Assembly (NCBI RefSeq): GCF_027924605.1
Contig: NZ_AP027042.1
Coordinates: 783,524-847,523, forward strand
Direction: 5' to 3'
Length of the DNA stretch: 64,000 nucleotides
Source: Dyella sp. GSA-30
GTDB taxonomy: Bacteria; Pseudomonadota; Gammaproteobacteria; Xanthomonadales; Rhodanobacteraceae
How positions within the stretch are numbered: position 1 is the stretch's first letter; every line of letters starts with the position of its first letter. Below, one piece after another: positions 45,001 to 52,601 of this stretch. Under the pieces are notes generated by a model, which made no database searches, was not told the DNA's origin, and saw nothing but the letters and a program-made list of their open reading frames with translations. The position numbers and the translations under genes were made by a program.

Positions 45001-45102
45001 GCCAACGGCGTACTCAACCGCACGCCAGTGGTCTATAACCCCGACGGCAACATCGTCGATGTGTCGCGCCAGCTCAAGCTGACCGTCGGACTGAAGTTCT
45101 GA
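42067..45102 (+). CDS. TonB-dependent receptor with N-terminal carboxypeptidase-like domain (carbohydrate locus)
   Basis: A 1011-aa outer-membrane active transporter. It has a signal peptide (about residues 1-35, ending SVAWSQ) and a short CarboxypepD_reg-like domain (about 38-100; TRTDKDGSYALVGLPPGTY). The plug domain (about 120-270; FLEFADTVPGMVF, INVYIDGVGQKNY) is followed by a 22-strand-type barrel ending in the C-terminal strand LKLTVGLKF. GAGGGAGGG precedes the ATG. It is the probable outer-membrane importer of the oligosaccharide broken down by the enzymes encoded downstream. It has its own terminator before the next operon. Confidence 0.94.
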   Translation: MARRHALSMQISLALAGLVATAALLPSVAWSQTSDATLRGRGPADTDVVAKNVATGSVRRTRTDKDGSYALVGLPPGTYQVDAGPGNQRTVTVTVASVGTLNFPTAATAEQPVAASANAKELGTITVNATTLAEVTTSEVGTSVSQRQISTIPQITRNFLEFADTVPGMVFTVKNGNTNLQAGGQNSGAINVYIDGVGQKNYILPTGISGQNNTQGNPFPQLAIGEYKVITSNYKAEYDQVSSAAVTAETKSGTNEFHGEVFGNYTNQSVRAETPAEDASGKKIPSHNKEYGFALGGPIIQDKAHFFVTYEGKEYDQPITVIPGGPAAYTSQLPASALAQLGPASQPFKENLYFAKLDWEPTDRDRIEVSGKYRDETAVSGIGTGTAASASYSTKNTDKRYDIRWDHSTDSWFNRLQVTYENAFYTPTATNIGNGAVYTALGANNQSILATGAASPLASQNKGQKGPALQDDFTFNDIEWHGDHVIKTGFKAKWVRLTARDAGEFNPQFFYDVTPDAGTLALPYQVQFPSPTPGQNPTASTVDRQFGAYIQDDWTVDEHLTLNLGIRWDYEKTPSYLNYVTPQAVVDAFNSQDPNTGAPPGQTYAQSLAKGGINVNDYISNGHNRHAPRLNFQPRFGFSYDVNGDEVHVIHGGVGRSYDRDIYEILQLEQTKSVLSQPTISFQGFDATHPCTPGPTCIPWNPIYLNGLSNLQALVAGSNAGKEVDMITNHLKTPYSDQISLGMRNKLGDWNTDVTIQRVNSFDGLIFQLGNRFPDGSFFQGTNKPFGNPIPGFGAMIYANNGLKTKTTQGLISVEKPYTPESHWGATFAYTYTKSRFNHDQQDLTDQYAFDYPTVGDYPFVGGPIAKHRLVSTGTFDGPWGFLLAAKLTLATPTASVGQACFGSTSPIATPDGCQAFSAVPPGTGKFLIGGKVFGYRDLDIQATKNFKVWNNLDAYVRLDVLNLFNWANYNDYITNYGANGVLNRTPVVYNPDGNIVDVSRQLKLTVGLKF

Positions 45103-45117
45103 CCCGACGGAACGTCC

Positions 45118-45143
45118 AAAAAAGGGCCTGCGGGCTCTTTTTT
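45118..45143 (+). terminator. rho-independent terminator of the TonB receptor gene
   Basis: A hairpin AAAAAAGGGCC-TGCG-GGCTCTTTTTT with an 11-bp stem including one G-U pair. It lies 16 bases after the receptor stop codon and just ahead of the LacI-type operator. Confidence 0.8.
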
Positions 45144-45152
45144 GGGACGCCA

Positions 45153-45168
45153 ACGTAAACGTTTACGT
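45153..45168. promoter_or_regulatory. LacI-type operator of the glycosidase/ABC operon
   Basis: ACGTAAACGTTTACGT is a perfect 16-base palindrome of the form bound by LacI/GalR-family repressors. It lies 77 bases before the first operon gene and matches the site before lacI at 14 of 16 positions. Confidence 0.8.
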
Positions 45169-45245
45169 GATACAACATGCTTTCCCCTGCGGGCGGATCA
45201 TGGCATCTAACGACCGCCCGCTTTTTTGCTTCAAAAGGCAGCACC

Positions 45246-46721
45246 ATGCGCTTGAATAAACCCACCCGCCTTACCCTGGTCCTCGCCACGGCCCTGACCT
45301 GCCTCAGCCCCGTGGCGGCACAGGCAAAGAAGACCCAGGCTGCTCCTACCCACCAGCAAGCCGACAGCAAGCGCATTCCGCCTGCGATCGATGACCTGGA
45401 GAAGCGCACCTTCAGCTGGTTCTGGGATAGCGCTAATCCGGTCAACGGATTGATACCCGACCACTACCCGACCGATTCCTTCGCCAGCATCGCTTCGGTG
45501 GGGTTTGGGCTAACCGCATACGGCGTTGGCGTGGAGCGGGGTTACATCACGCGCGACCAGGCGATCGAACGCACCCTGACGACGTTGAAATTTTTCCGCG
45601 ATGCGCCGCAGAACGATAGCGAAGACGACGCTACCGGCTTTCACGGTTTCTTCTACCACTTCCTCAACATGCAGACGGGCAAGCGCGAAGCGCGCTGGGT
45701 CGAGCTATCTACCGTCGATACCACCTTGTTGATGGGCGGCGTGCTGTTCGCGCAGTCGTACTACGACCGCGACACGCCCAAGGAGAAGGAGATCCGCGAG
45801 ATCGCCGACGAGCTGTACCGCCGCATCGAATGGTCATGGGCGCAACCGCGCGCGCCGCTGATCAGCATGGGCTGGACGCCGGGCGGTAAGTTCATTCCGC
45901 ACGACTGGACCGGCTACAACGAAGGCATGCTGGTGTACATCCTGGCGCTGGGCTCGCCGACGCACCCGGTCAGCGACGATGCCTGGGCTGCCTGGAGCGC
46001 CAGCTACAAGCGCACCTGGGGCACCTTCTACGGCCAGGAACATCTTGGCTTCGCCCCCTTGTTCGGCCACCAGTTCAGCCATGTGTGGGTGGACTTCCGC
46101 GGCATCCGCGATGCATGGGGCCGCGAGAAAAACCTGGACTATTTCGAAAACAGCCGCCGCGCCACCTACTCGCAGCGCGCTTATGCCATGGCCAATCCGG
46201 GCAACTGCACAGGTTACGGCAAGGACATCTGGGGCCTGACCGCCAGCAATGGCCCCGGCGGCTATATCGTGCTGGGTGCGGCCAACGCCCAGCAACCGAA
46301 GTTCTTCGGCTATACCGCGCGCGGCGCGGGGATCGACTACATTCAAGACGACTGCACCATCGTGCCGACCGCTGCCGGTAGTTCGATTGCCTTCGCACCG
46401 GAGATCGTGGTGCCGGCACTCGAAGAGATGAAGAAACGCTACGGCAAGTACATCTATAACAAGTACGGCTTCGTCGATGCGTTCAACCCCAGCTTCCACG
46501 TACCGAACGTGCAGCTGCGCACCGGTCGGATGGTGCCCGAGATGGGTTGGGCCGATACCGTGCAACTGGGTCTCGACCAGGGGCCTATCGTGCTGATGAT
46601 CGAAAACTGGCGCAGCGATTTCGTGTGGAACGTGATGAAGAAGAACCCGTACATCCGCAAGGGCCTGGAACGCGCCGGATTCACTGGCGGCTGGCTGAGT
46701 AAGGACGCCGCGCAGCCATGA
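45246..46721 (+). CDS. PF10091-type glycoside hydrolase (glucoamylase-annotated; GH144-like)
   Basis: A 491-aa exported (alpha/alpha)6-barrel enzyme. The start at 45246 (MRLNKPTRLTLVLATAL) gives a signal peptide ending near VAAQAKK; the longer frame from 45177 spoils it. Family marks are FSWFWDSANPVNGLIPDHYP, the central GFHGFFYHFLNMQTGKR, FGHQFSHVWVDFRGIRD and YGKDIWGLTASNGPGGY. PF10091 was first named glucoamylase, but characterised members of GH144 in this family are endo-beta-1,2-glucanases. It is the first gene of an operon with an ABC importer, so it probably trims the imported oligosaccharide in the periplasm. The linkage specificity is inference. Confidence 0.85.
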   Translation: MRLNKPTRLTLVLATALTCLSPVAAQAKKTQAAPTHQQADSKRIPPAIDDLEKRTFSWFWDSANPVNGLIPDHYPTDSFASIASVGFGLTAYGVGVERGYITRDQAIERTLTTLKFFRDAPQNDSEDDATGFHGFFYHFLNMQTGKREARWVELSTVDTTLLMGGVLFAQSYYDRDTPKEKEIREIADELYRRIEWSWAQPRAPLISMGWTPGGKFIPHDWTGYNEGMLVYILALGSPTHPVSDDAWAAWSASYKRTWGTFYGQEHLGFAPLFGHQFSHVWVDFRGIRDAWGREKNLDYFENSRRATYSQRAYAMANPGNCTGYGKDIWGLTASNGPGGYIVLGAANAQQPKFFGYTARGAGIDYIQDDCTIVPTAAGSSIAFAPEIVVPALEEMKKRYGKYIYNKYGFVDAFNPSFHVPNVQLRTGRMVPEMGWADTVQLGLDQGPIVLMIENWRSDFVWNVMKKNPYIRKGLERAGFTGGWLSKDAAQP

Positions 46722-48010
46722 CGTTTTTCTCGCCCACGCGCTGGATGGCGAAACTGGCGCTGGGCGTTGGCCTGGCGTTGGCGCTGACCAGCTGTGCGCG
46801 CAATGAGGATTCCGACCCGTTGGTGTTCTGGACCATCGGTCGCGAAGGCGAAGCGATTGCCAAGCTGATCCCGGATTTCGAACGCGAATATCCGCAGATT
46901 CACGTCAAGGTGCAGCAGTTGCCGTTGACGGCCGCGCATCAGAAGCTGCTCACCGCCATTGCCGGCGGCTCGACCCCCGATATCAGCCAGCTGGGCAATA
47001 CCTGGATTCCCGAAGTGGCCGCGCTCAACGCGATCGAGCCATTACAGCAGCGTGTCGCGCAATCGAAGGTGATCCAGCCAGACGATTACTTCGCCAGCAT
47101 CTGGAGCACGAACGTCATCGACGGCACGTTGTACGGTGTGCCGTGGTACGTCGACACGCGCTTGCTGTTCTATCGCGTGGATCTGCTCAGGCAGGCCGGG
47201 TTCGATCATCCACCCAAAACCTGGAATGAGTGGCGACAAATGCTTGCCGCCACCAGCCACCCGGACAGGAAAATCTACGGCGCGCTGCTGCCGACCAACG
47301 AGTTCGAACAGCTGCTTTCGCTCGCCTTGCAGCAGAACGATCCGATCCTGCGCGATAACAACCGCTACGGCAATTTTCGCAGCGCCGGCTTCAAGCGCGC
47401 CCTCGGTTTCTACGTCGATACTTTCAAACTTCATCAGGCGCCGGCGATTACCAATGTGGAAGCGGGTAATCCCTGGAGCGAGTTCGGTCGCGGCGTCTAC
47501 GCCTTCTATTTTTCCGGTCCGTGGAATATCGGCGAGTTCCGCAAGCGACTTCCGGCGGAGCAGCAGGATGACTGGTCGACCGCGGCGCTGCCCGGCCCTG
47601 ACGGCCCCGGCGCGTCGAACGCCGGTGGATCGAGTCTGGTGATCTTCAACACCTCCAGGCACAAGGAACAGGCCTGGCAGTTGATCGAATATCTGTCGCG
47701 CCCCGATATCCAGCAGCGCTTCTACGACCTGCTTGGCGATATGCCGCCGCGACGCTCGTCGTGGGAAGGCGGCGCCTTGCACGACGATCCGAAAGCGCGC
47801 GCTTTTCGCGAGCAGCTCGAACGCGTCAAGCCGCTGCCGCCGATTCCCGAATGGGAACGCATCGTGACCGAGATGCAGCTGGTGGCGGCGCAGGCCGTGG
47901 CAGGCCAGTTGACGGTGGATCAGGCGGCCGAGGAGATCGATCGCCGCACCGATAGAATTTTGGAGAAGCGGCGTTGGGTGTTGGAGCATTCAAAAGAGGT
48001 TCGCCCATGA
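46718..48010 (+). CDS. ABC transporter sugar-binding lipoprotein
   Basis: A 430-aa family 1 extracellular solute-binding protein of the CUT1 sugar importers. The lipobox LALTSC puts the lipid-carrying Cys at residue 26. The body starts VFWTIGREGEAIAKLIPDFE and includes GSTPDISQLGNTWIPEVAAL and VNFE-like hinge regions. The GG-S stretch SNAGGSSLVIFNTSRHKEQA is typical of the family near the C-terminus. The start overlaps the glycosidase stop by four bases (ATGA). It delivers oligosaccharide to the two permeases encoded next. Confidence 0.93.
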   Translation: MTFFSPTRWMAKLALGVGLALALTSCARNEDSDPLVFWTIGREGEAIAKLIPDFEREYPQIHVKVQQLPLTAAHQKLLTAIAGGSTPDISQLGNTWIPEVAALNAIEPLQQRVAQSKVIQPDDYFASIWSTNVIDGTLYGVPWYVDTRLLFYRVDLLRQAGFDHPPKTWNEWRQMLAATSHPDRKIYGALLPTNEFEQLLSLALQQNDPILRDNNRYGNFRSAGFKRALGFYVDTFKLHQAPAITNVEAGNPWSEFGRGVYAFYFSGPWNIGEFRKRLPAEQQDDWSTAALPGPDGPGASNAGGSSLVIFNTSRHKEQAWQLIEYLSRPDIQQRFYDLLGDMPPRRSSWEGGALHDDPKARAFREQLERVKPLPPIPEWERIVTEMQLVAAQAVAGQLTVDQAAEEIDRRTDRILEKRRWVLEHSKEVRP

Positions 48011-48041
48011 AACGTTCCTCGCCCTCCATAGGTTTGGGTAC

Positions 48042-48920
48042 ATGAATCCGACCCGCGCCGCCTGGATCTTTCTCGCACCCGCATTGATCGTTCTGGGTCT
48101 GTTCTTTTTGCTGCCCGTCATTGCAGCACTATTGCTCAGCCTCACCGACTACGACCTCTACGCGCTGGCCAACCTGCACAACCTGCGCTTCGTTGCACTG
48201 GGCAATTATTGGGAACTGCTGCACCGACCACTGTTCTGGTCGGCGCTGGGACACACGTTCTACTTCGTGATCGTCGGTGTACCGCTGTCGATCTGTACCT
48301 CGCTCGGCGCCGCGCTGTTGCTCAACTCGCCGCTGGCGCGCATGAAATCATTCTTCCGCACGGCCTTGTTCGCACCTGTGGTTACCACCGTGGTCGCGAC
48401 CGCGGTGATCTGGCGTTATCTATTCAACACCAAGTACGGCTGGGCCAACTACTTCCTGCAGAGCGTCGGCATTCATCCGGTCGATTGGCTCGGCGACCCT
48501 CACTGGGCGATGCCGACAATCATCCTGTTCGCGGTGTGGAAAAACTTCGGCTACAACATGATCATTTTCCTGGCCGGCTTGCAGGCTATTCCGGCCGATC
48601 TCTATGAAGCCGCGCGCATCGATGGCGCCTCGCTCCGCCGCCAGTTTCAGCACATCACATTGCCGATGCTCAAGCCAACGCTAGTGATGGTGGCGATCCT
48701 CACTGTCGCCGGTTACTTCCAGCTGTTTGCCGAGCCCTACGTGATGACCGAAGGCGGCCCGCTGCAAAGCACCACCAGTGTGCTGTACCTGATGTACGAA
48801 GAAGGCTTCAAATGGTGGAACCTGGGCTCCGCTTCCGCAGTGGCCTTCTTGCTGTTCGTAATCATGTTCGTGGTGACCGCCGTGTTGTTGCGGCTGTCGC
48901 AGCGCGGAGATGAGGCATGA
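48042..48920 (+). CDS. ABC sugar permease, MalF/UgpA type
   Basis: A 292-aa inner-membrane permease with six membrane segments. It starts TRAAWIFLAPALIVLGLFFLLP and carries the ATPase-contact EAA loop as YEAARIDGASLRRQFQHITL (about residues 187-207). It is half of the CUT1-type pore with the next gene. No nucleotide-binding subunit lies in the operon, so a shared MsmX/MalK-type ATPase from elsewhere must power it. Confidence 0.94.
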   Translation: MNPTRAAWIFLAPALIVLGLFFLLPVIAALLLSLTDYDLYALANLHNLRFVALGNYWELLHRPLFWSALGHTFYFVIVGVPLSICTSLGAALLLNSPLARMKSFFRTALFAPVVTTVVATAVIWRYLFNTKYGWANYFLQSVGIHPVDWLGDPHWAMPTIILFAVWKNFGYNMIIFLAGLQAIPADLYEAARIDGASLRRQFQHITLPMLKPTLVMVAILTVAGYFQLFAEPYVMTEGGPLQSTTSVLYLMYEEGFKWWNLGSASAVAFLLFVIMFVVTAVLLRLSQRGDEA

Positions 48921-49741
48921 ACGAGACACGCTTCGGTAAGGCGATCATCAACGGTTTGCTGATCGGCGGCGCGATCGTCGCGCTGTTCCCGCTGCTGTGG
49001 ATGCTCTCGGTGTCGTTCATGCAGCCGGGCGAAGCCAGCTCGCTGCCGCCGCCGTTGTTGCCCAGGCACGCAACGTTCGGCAACTATCGCGAACTGTTTG
49101 TGCACGCGGGCATGGGTCGGTATCTGGTCAACAGCCTGCTGGTTTCCACCGCGATCACCTTGTTGGCTCTGGCCTGCAATCTGATGGCCGGCTACGCCTT
49201 CGCCAAGCTGCGCTTCGCCGGTCGCGAGCGCCTGTTCCAGCTATTGATCGGCGGCCTGGTGATTCCCGCGCAGGTAGCGATGCTGCCGCTGTTCCTGCTG
49301 CTGAAGTACATGGGTCTGGTCAATAGCTATGCCGGCGTGATCGTGCCGGGCATGGCGACCATCTTCGGTATCTTCCTGGTACGTCAGTATGCACGCGGCA
49401 TTCCTGACGACCTGTTGGAGGCGGCACGCATCGATGGTGCGGGCGAGCTGCGCATCTTCGTGCAGATCGTGCTGCCCCTGCTCAAGCCGATCATGGTAAC
49501 GCTGGCGATCTTTACGTTTCTCGCTGCGTGGAACGACTTCATGTGGCCGCTGATCGTGCTGACCGGCCAGGAGCACTATACCCTGCCGATCGCGCTGGCA
49601 TCGCTGTCGCGCGAACACGTGCAGGATTCGGAACTGATGATGGCGGGCTCGGTGGTCACCGTGCTTCCGGTGCTGGCGCTGTTCCTGGCGTTGCAGCGCT
49701 ACTACCTGCAAGGGCTGTTGCTGGGCAGCGTAAAGGGTTAG
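48917..49741 (+). CDS. ABC sugar permease, MalG/UgpE type
   Basis: A 274-aa inner-membrane permease. Marks are the N-terminal FPLLWMLSVSFMQPGEAS, the EAA loop LLEAARIDGAGELRIFVQIV (about residues 167-186) and a central AFAKLRFAGRERLFQ. The start overlaps the preceding stop by four bases (ATGA), so the two subunits are made in step. It pairs with the MalF-type subunit. Four bases separate its stop from the next gene. Confidence 0.94.
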   Translation: MNETRFGKAIINGLLIGGAIVALFPLLWMLSVSFMQPGEASSLPPPLLPRHATFGNYRELFVHAGMGRYLVNSLLVSTAITLLALACNLMAGYAFAKLRFAGRERLFQLLIGGLVIPAQVAMLPLFLLLKYMGLVNSYAGVIVPGMATIFGIFLVRQYARGIPDDLLEAARIDGAGELRIFVQIVLPLLKPIMVTLAIFTFLAAWNDFMWPLIVLTGQEHYTLPIALASLSREHVQDSELMMAGSVVTVLPVLALFLALQRYYLQGLLLGSVKG

Positions 49742-49744
49742 GCA

Positions 49745-52507
49745 ATGAAACGATGGCAGGGCTGGCTGGCGGCAACGCTGCTGCTGGGTACGTGCTGGGC
49801 CCACGCGGCAACGTCGCGGGTAATCGATGATTTTGGCCAACCCGGCGCATGGCGCGCCAGCGGTACCGACGACATCGATACATCTCTGCACGCCGTTCAG
49901 GGCAAGAACGGAGCTGGCATCTGCCTGGATTTCAACTTCAACGGTGTATCCGGCGCAGCAACACTGCATCGCGATCTGCCGGTCGACTTTCCAGAGTACT
50001 TCGCGCTGTCGTTCGATACGCGTGGATCGATGAAGCCGAATGATCTTCAGGTGAAGTTGATCGATGCCAGCGGCGACAATGTCTGGTGGTATCGGCAAGA
50101 GGCGTTCGAGCCCAATGCCGATTGGCGGACCATCCGTGCGGACGATCGCCAGGTCGAGTTCGCCTGGGGCCCATTGAAAGACCATGCGCTCAAGCGAACG
50201 GTCGCTATCGAGTTCACCGTCTATGCCGGCCGGGGTGGCAAGGGGCAGCTTTGCGTCTCTCATCTGCACTTGCAGCCATTACCGCCGCACGCTGCCGACA
50301 AACCGTTGCCGCAGACGCCGAATGCCTTCTTCCAGGAACAGGCGAAGAAGGCATCGCGCGGCATGTATCCACGCGGGTTCTCTGGTGAACAGAGTTATTG
50401 GACGTTGGTCGGCGTAGACGGCGGAGCCCGGCATTCGGCGCTGATCTCCGAGGACGGTGCGGTGGAGGTCGACAAGGGCGGCTGGTCGATCGAACCGATG
50501 CTGTTCGAAGACGGCAAGGCGATCGACTGGGCGAGTGGCAAAAACACGCAGCGCCTCGAAGACGGTTACCTGCCCATGCCTACCGTGCGCTGGCAGGTCG
50601 ACCAACTGAGTCTGGAAACCACCGCCATCGCCAACGGCAGCCAGGCGCATTCGCAGTTGTTGCTGCGCTACGTCCTGCGCAACGACAGCGATCGTCCACG
50701 ACAACTGACATTCGCCTTGCTGGCACGCCCTTTCCAGGTAAACCCGCCGACGCAGTTTCTCAATACACCCGGGGGCATCAGCCCGCTACACCGATTCGCC
50801 TGGGACGGCCGCGCGCTGCGTATCAACGACAGCTATACCGTGCAGCCGCTACAAGCGACCGATGCATTCGCCGCCAGTCCGTTCGATGCAGGCAATCTGC
50901 CCGAGCGCCTGACGCACGGCGACGAACCGGCGGTATCGCAGTTGGACGACCCCAAAGGGTTCGCCCAGGGTGCCATGCTTTATCACGTCACCATCGCACC
51001 GCATGGCAGTCGGCAGTTCGCGTTGCTGATGCCATGGACAGGTGCCATGCCATCGATTGGCGACCAGCCCACGACGTGGCTCGAACAGCAGATACAGCAG
51101 ACGGCGGCTACCTGGCGCGGCAAGCTCAATCGCGTCACCTTGCACGTGCCCACCGACCAACAGGCTATCGCCGATACGGTACGCAGTGCGCTCGCGCAAA
51201 TACTGATGTCTCGCGATGGACCGGCGCTGCAACCGGGCACACGCTCTTATGCGCGAACGTGGGTACGCGACGGCGCGATGATGACCGAAGGACTGGTGCG
51301 CAGCGGTCATGCCGATGTCGCGGCAGAGTTTGTCCGTTGGTATGCGCCGCATCAATTCAGCAACGGCAAGGTGCCCTGCTGTGTCGATGCTCGCGGCTCC
51401 GATCCGGTGCCGGAGAACGACAGCCACGGTGAACTGATCTTCGCCATCGCCGAGCTGTGGCGGTACACACATGATCGTGCCGCCCTCGAAACGTTATGGC
51501 CGCACGCCGAACGCGCTGTTGCTTATATGGACAAGCTGCGTGCCACTGAAACCGGACCGGCACCGCTCTTCGGCCTTATGCCCGCATCGATCAGCCATGA
51601 AGGCTACTCCGCCAAACCGATGCATTCGTACTGGGACGATTTCTGGGCACTCAAAGGCTATGACGACGCGGCGATGCTTGCCGGCGTGCTGGGCAAGCCC
51701 GACGAAGCGACAAGGTTCTCCTTGTCGCGCGACGCCTTTCGCAAGGACTTGGCGCAGTCCATCGATGCGGCCGTCGCGCAGCATCACATTGACTACCTCC
51801 CTGGCGCGGCCGAACTGGGCGACTTCGATGCGACGTCCACCACGATTGCGCTCTCGCCCGGCGACGGCCAGACGTGGCTGCCGCCTGCACTCGTCGAGCA
51901 GACTTTCCAGCGTTACTGGGATGGATTCGTCGCGCGCCGTGACGGAAAAAATGCTTGGGAGGACTACACACCTTACGAAGTACGCACCATCGCCAGCTTC
52001 GTGCGCCTTGGCTGGCGCGATCGCATCGGGCAGCTGTTGACGTTCTTCTTTGCCGATCGTCGACCGGCGGCGTGGAACCAGTGGGCGGAGGTGGTTGGGC
52101 GCGATCCTCGCAAGCCGCGCTTTGTCGGGGACATGCCGCATGCATGGATTGCTTCGGATTTTCTGCGCTCGGCGTATGACTTGTTTGCTTATGAGCGGGC
52201 GAGGGATCAGGCGCTGGTATTGGCTGGCGGGATTCCTGCCGAGTGGCTCAAGGGCGATGGCGTTGGGATCGAGCGGTTGCGGACGCCTTATGGATTGTTG
52301 AGTTATTCGCTGCGCGAGCAGGGGAAGCAGCTGGAGTTGCGTGTTGAGGCAGGGGTGGCAGTGCCGCCGGGTGGGTTGGTGCTTGCTTGGCCCTATTCGG
52401 GAGTACCGGATGGAAAGGTTCTGATCAATGGGGAAGTTACGCGTTGGCGAAACGGGGAGCTGGTTATTCGCCGTGTACCGGCGAAGGTGACGATTGCTCT
52501 TCCATAG
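49745..52507 (+). CDS. exported large six-hairpin-type glycosidase with N-terminal carbohydrate-binding-like domain
   Basis: A 920-aa exported protein. A signal peptide (about residues 1-23) is followed by a jelly-roll domain (about 24-165) like CBM11/CIA30 domains (RVIDDFGQPGAWRAS, YFALSFDTRGS). A beta-sandwich comes next (about 200-440), then an (alpha/alpha)6 toroid (about 470-800; SYARTWVRDGAMMTEGLVRS, VPENDSHGELIFAIAELWRY) and a C-terminal beta domain. Acid residues in WVRDGA and ENDSHGE are catalytic candidates. I cannot place it in a numbered GH family; amylo-1,6-glucosidase-like and discoidin labels are likely in databases. It is the last gene of the glycosidase/ABC operon. The final 350 bases are less GC-rich. 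Confidence 0.82.
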   Translation: MKRWQGWLAATLLLGTCWAHAATSRVIDDFGQPGAWRASGTDDIDTSLHAVQGKNGAGICLDFNFNGVSGAATLHRDLPVDFPEYFALSFDTRGSMKPNDLQVKLIDASGDNVWWYRQEAFEPNADWRTIRADDRQVEFAWGPLKDHALKRTVAIEFTVYAGRGGKGQLCVSHLHLQPLPPHAADKPLPQTPNAFFQEQAKKASRGMYPRGFSGEQSYWTLVGVDGGARHSALISEDGAVEVDKGGWSIEPMLFEDGKAIDWASGKNTQRLEDGYLPMPTVRWQVDQLSLETTAIANGSQAHSQLLLRYVLRNDSDRPRQLTFALLARPFQVNPPTQFLNTPGGISPLHRFAWDGRALRINDSYTVQPLQATDAFAASPFDAGNLPERLTHGDEPAVSQLDDPKGFAQGAMLYHVTIAPHGSRQFALLMPWTGAMPSIGDQPTTWLEQQIQQTAATWRGKLNRVTLHVPTDQQAIADTVRSALAQILMSRDGPALQPGTRSYARTWVRDGAMMTEGLVRSGHADVAAEFVRWYAPHQFSNGKVPCCVDARGSDPVPENDSHGELIFAIAELWRYTHDRAALETLWPHAERAVAYMDKLRATETGPAPLFGLMPASISHEGYSAKPMHSYWDDFWALKGYDDAAMLAGVLGKPDEATRFSLSRDAFRKDLAQSIDAAVAQHHIDYLPGAAELGDFDATSTTIALSPGDGQTWLPPALVEQTFQRYWDGFVARRDGKNAWEDYTPYEVRTIASFVRLGWRDRIGQLLTFFFADRRPAAWNQWAEVVGRDPRKPRFVGDMPHAWIASDFLRSAYDLFAYERARDQALVLAGGIPAEWLKGDGVGIERLRTPYGLLSYSLREQGKQLELRVEAGVAVPPGGLVLAWPYSGVPDGKVLINGEVTRWRNGELVIRRVPAKVTIALP

Positions 52508-52528
52508 TTGTGTTTGACCTTTCCTACT

Positions 52529-52558
52529 TCGTCATCCCGGCGCAGGCCGGGATGACGA
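52529..52558. repeat. perfect REP-like stem-loop between convergent genes
   Basis: A 13-bp perfect stem TCGTCATCCCGGC / GCCGGGATGACGA with loop GCAG. It lies between the ends of the large glycosidase and pirin genes. There is no T-run. The GTCATCCCGGC...GCCGGGATGAC form is a common interspersed intergenic hairpin in proteobacteria. Confidence 0.7.
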
Positions 52559-52601
52559 GGTTGTAGAACGGAGGCAGATGTCCGGCGCAGAAATTCCGCT
52601 C

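Noticed and set aside
42676-45153. 825-codon minus-strand frame opposite the TonB receptor
   Set aside because: Composition is that of a shadow frame, and the plus strand encodes an unmistakable TonB receptor ending in a C-terminal barrel strand.
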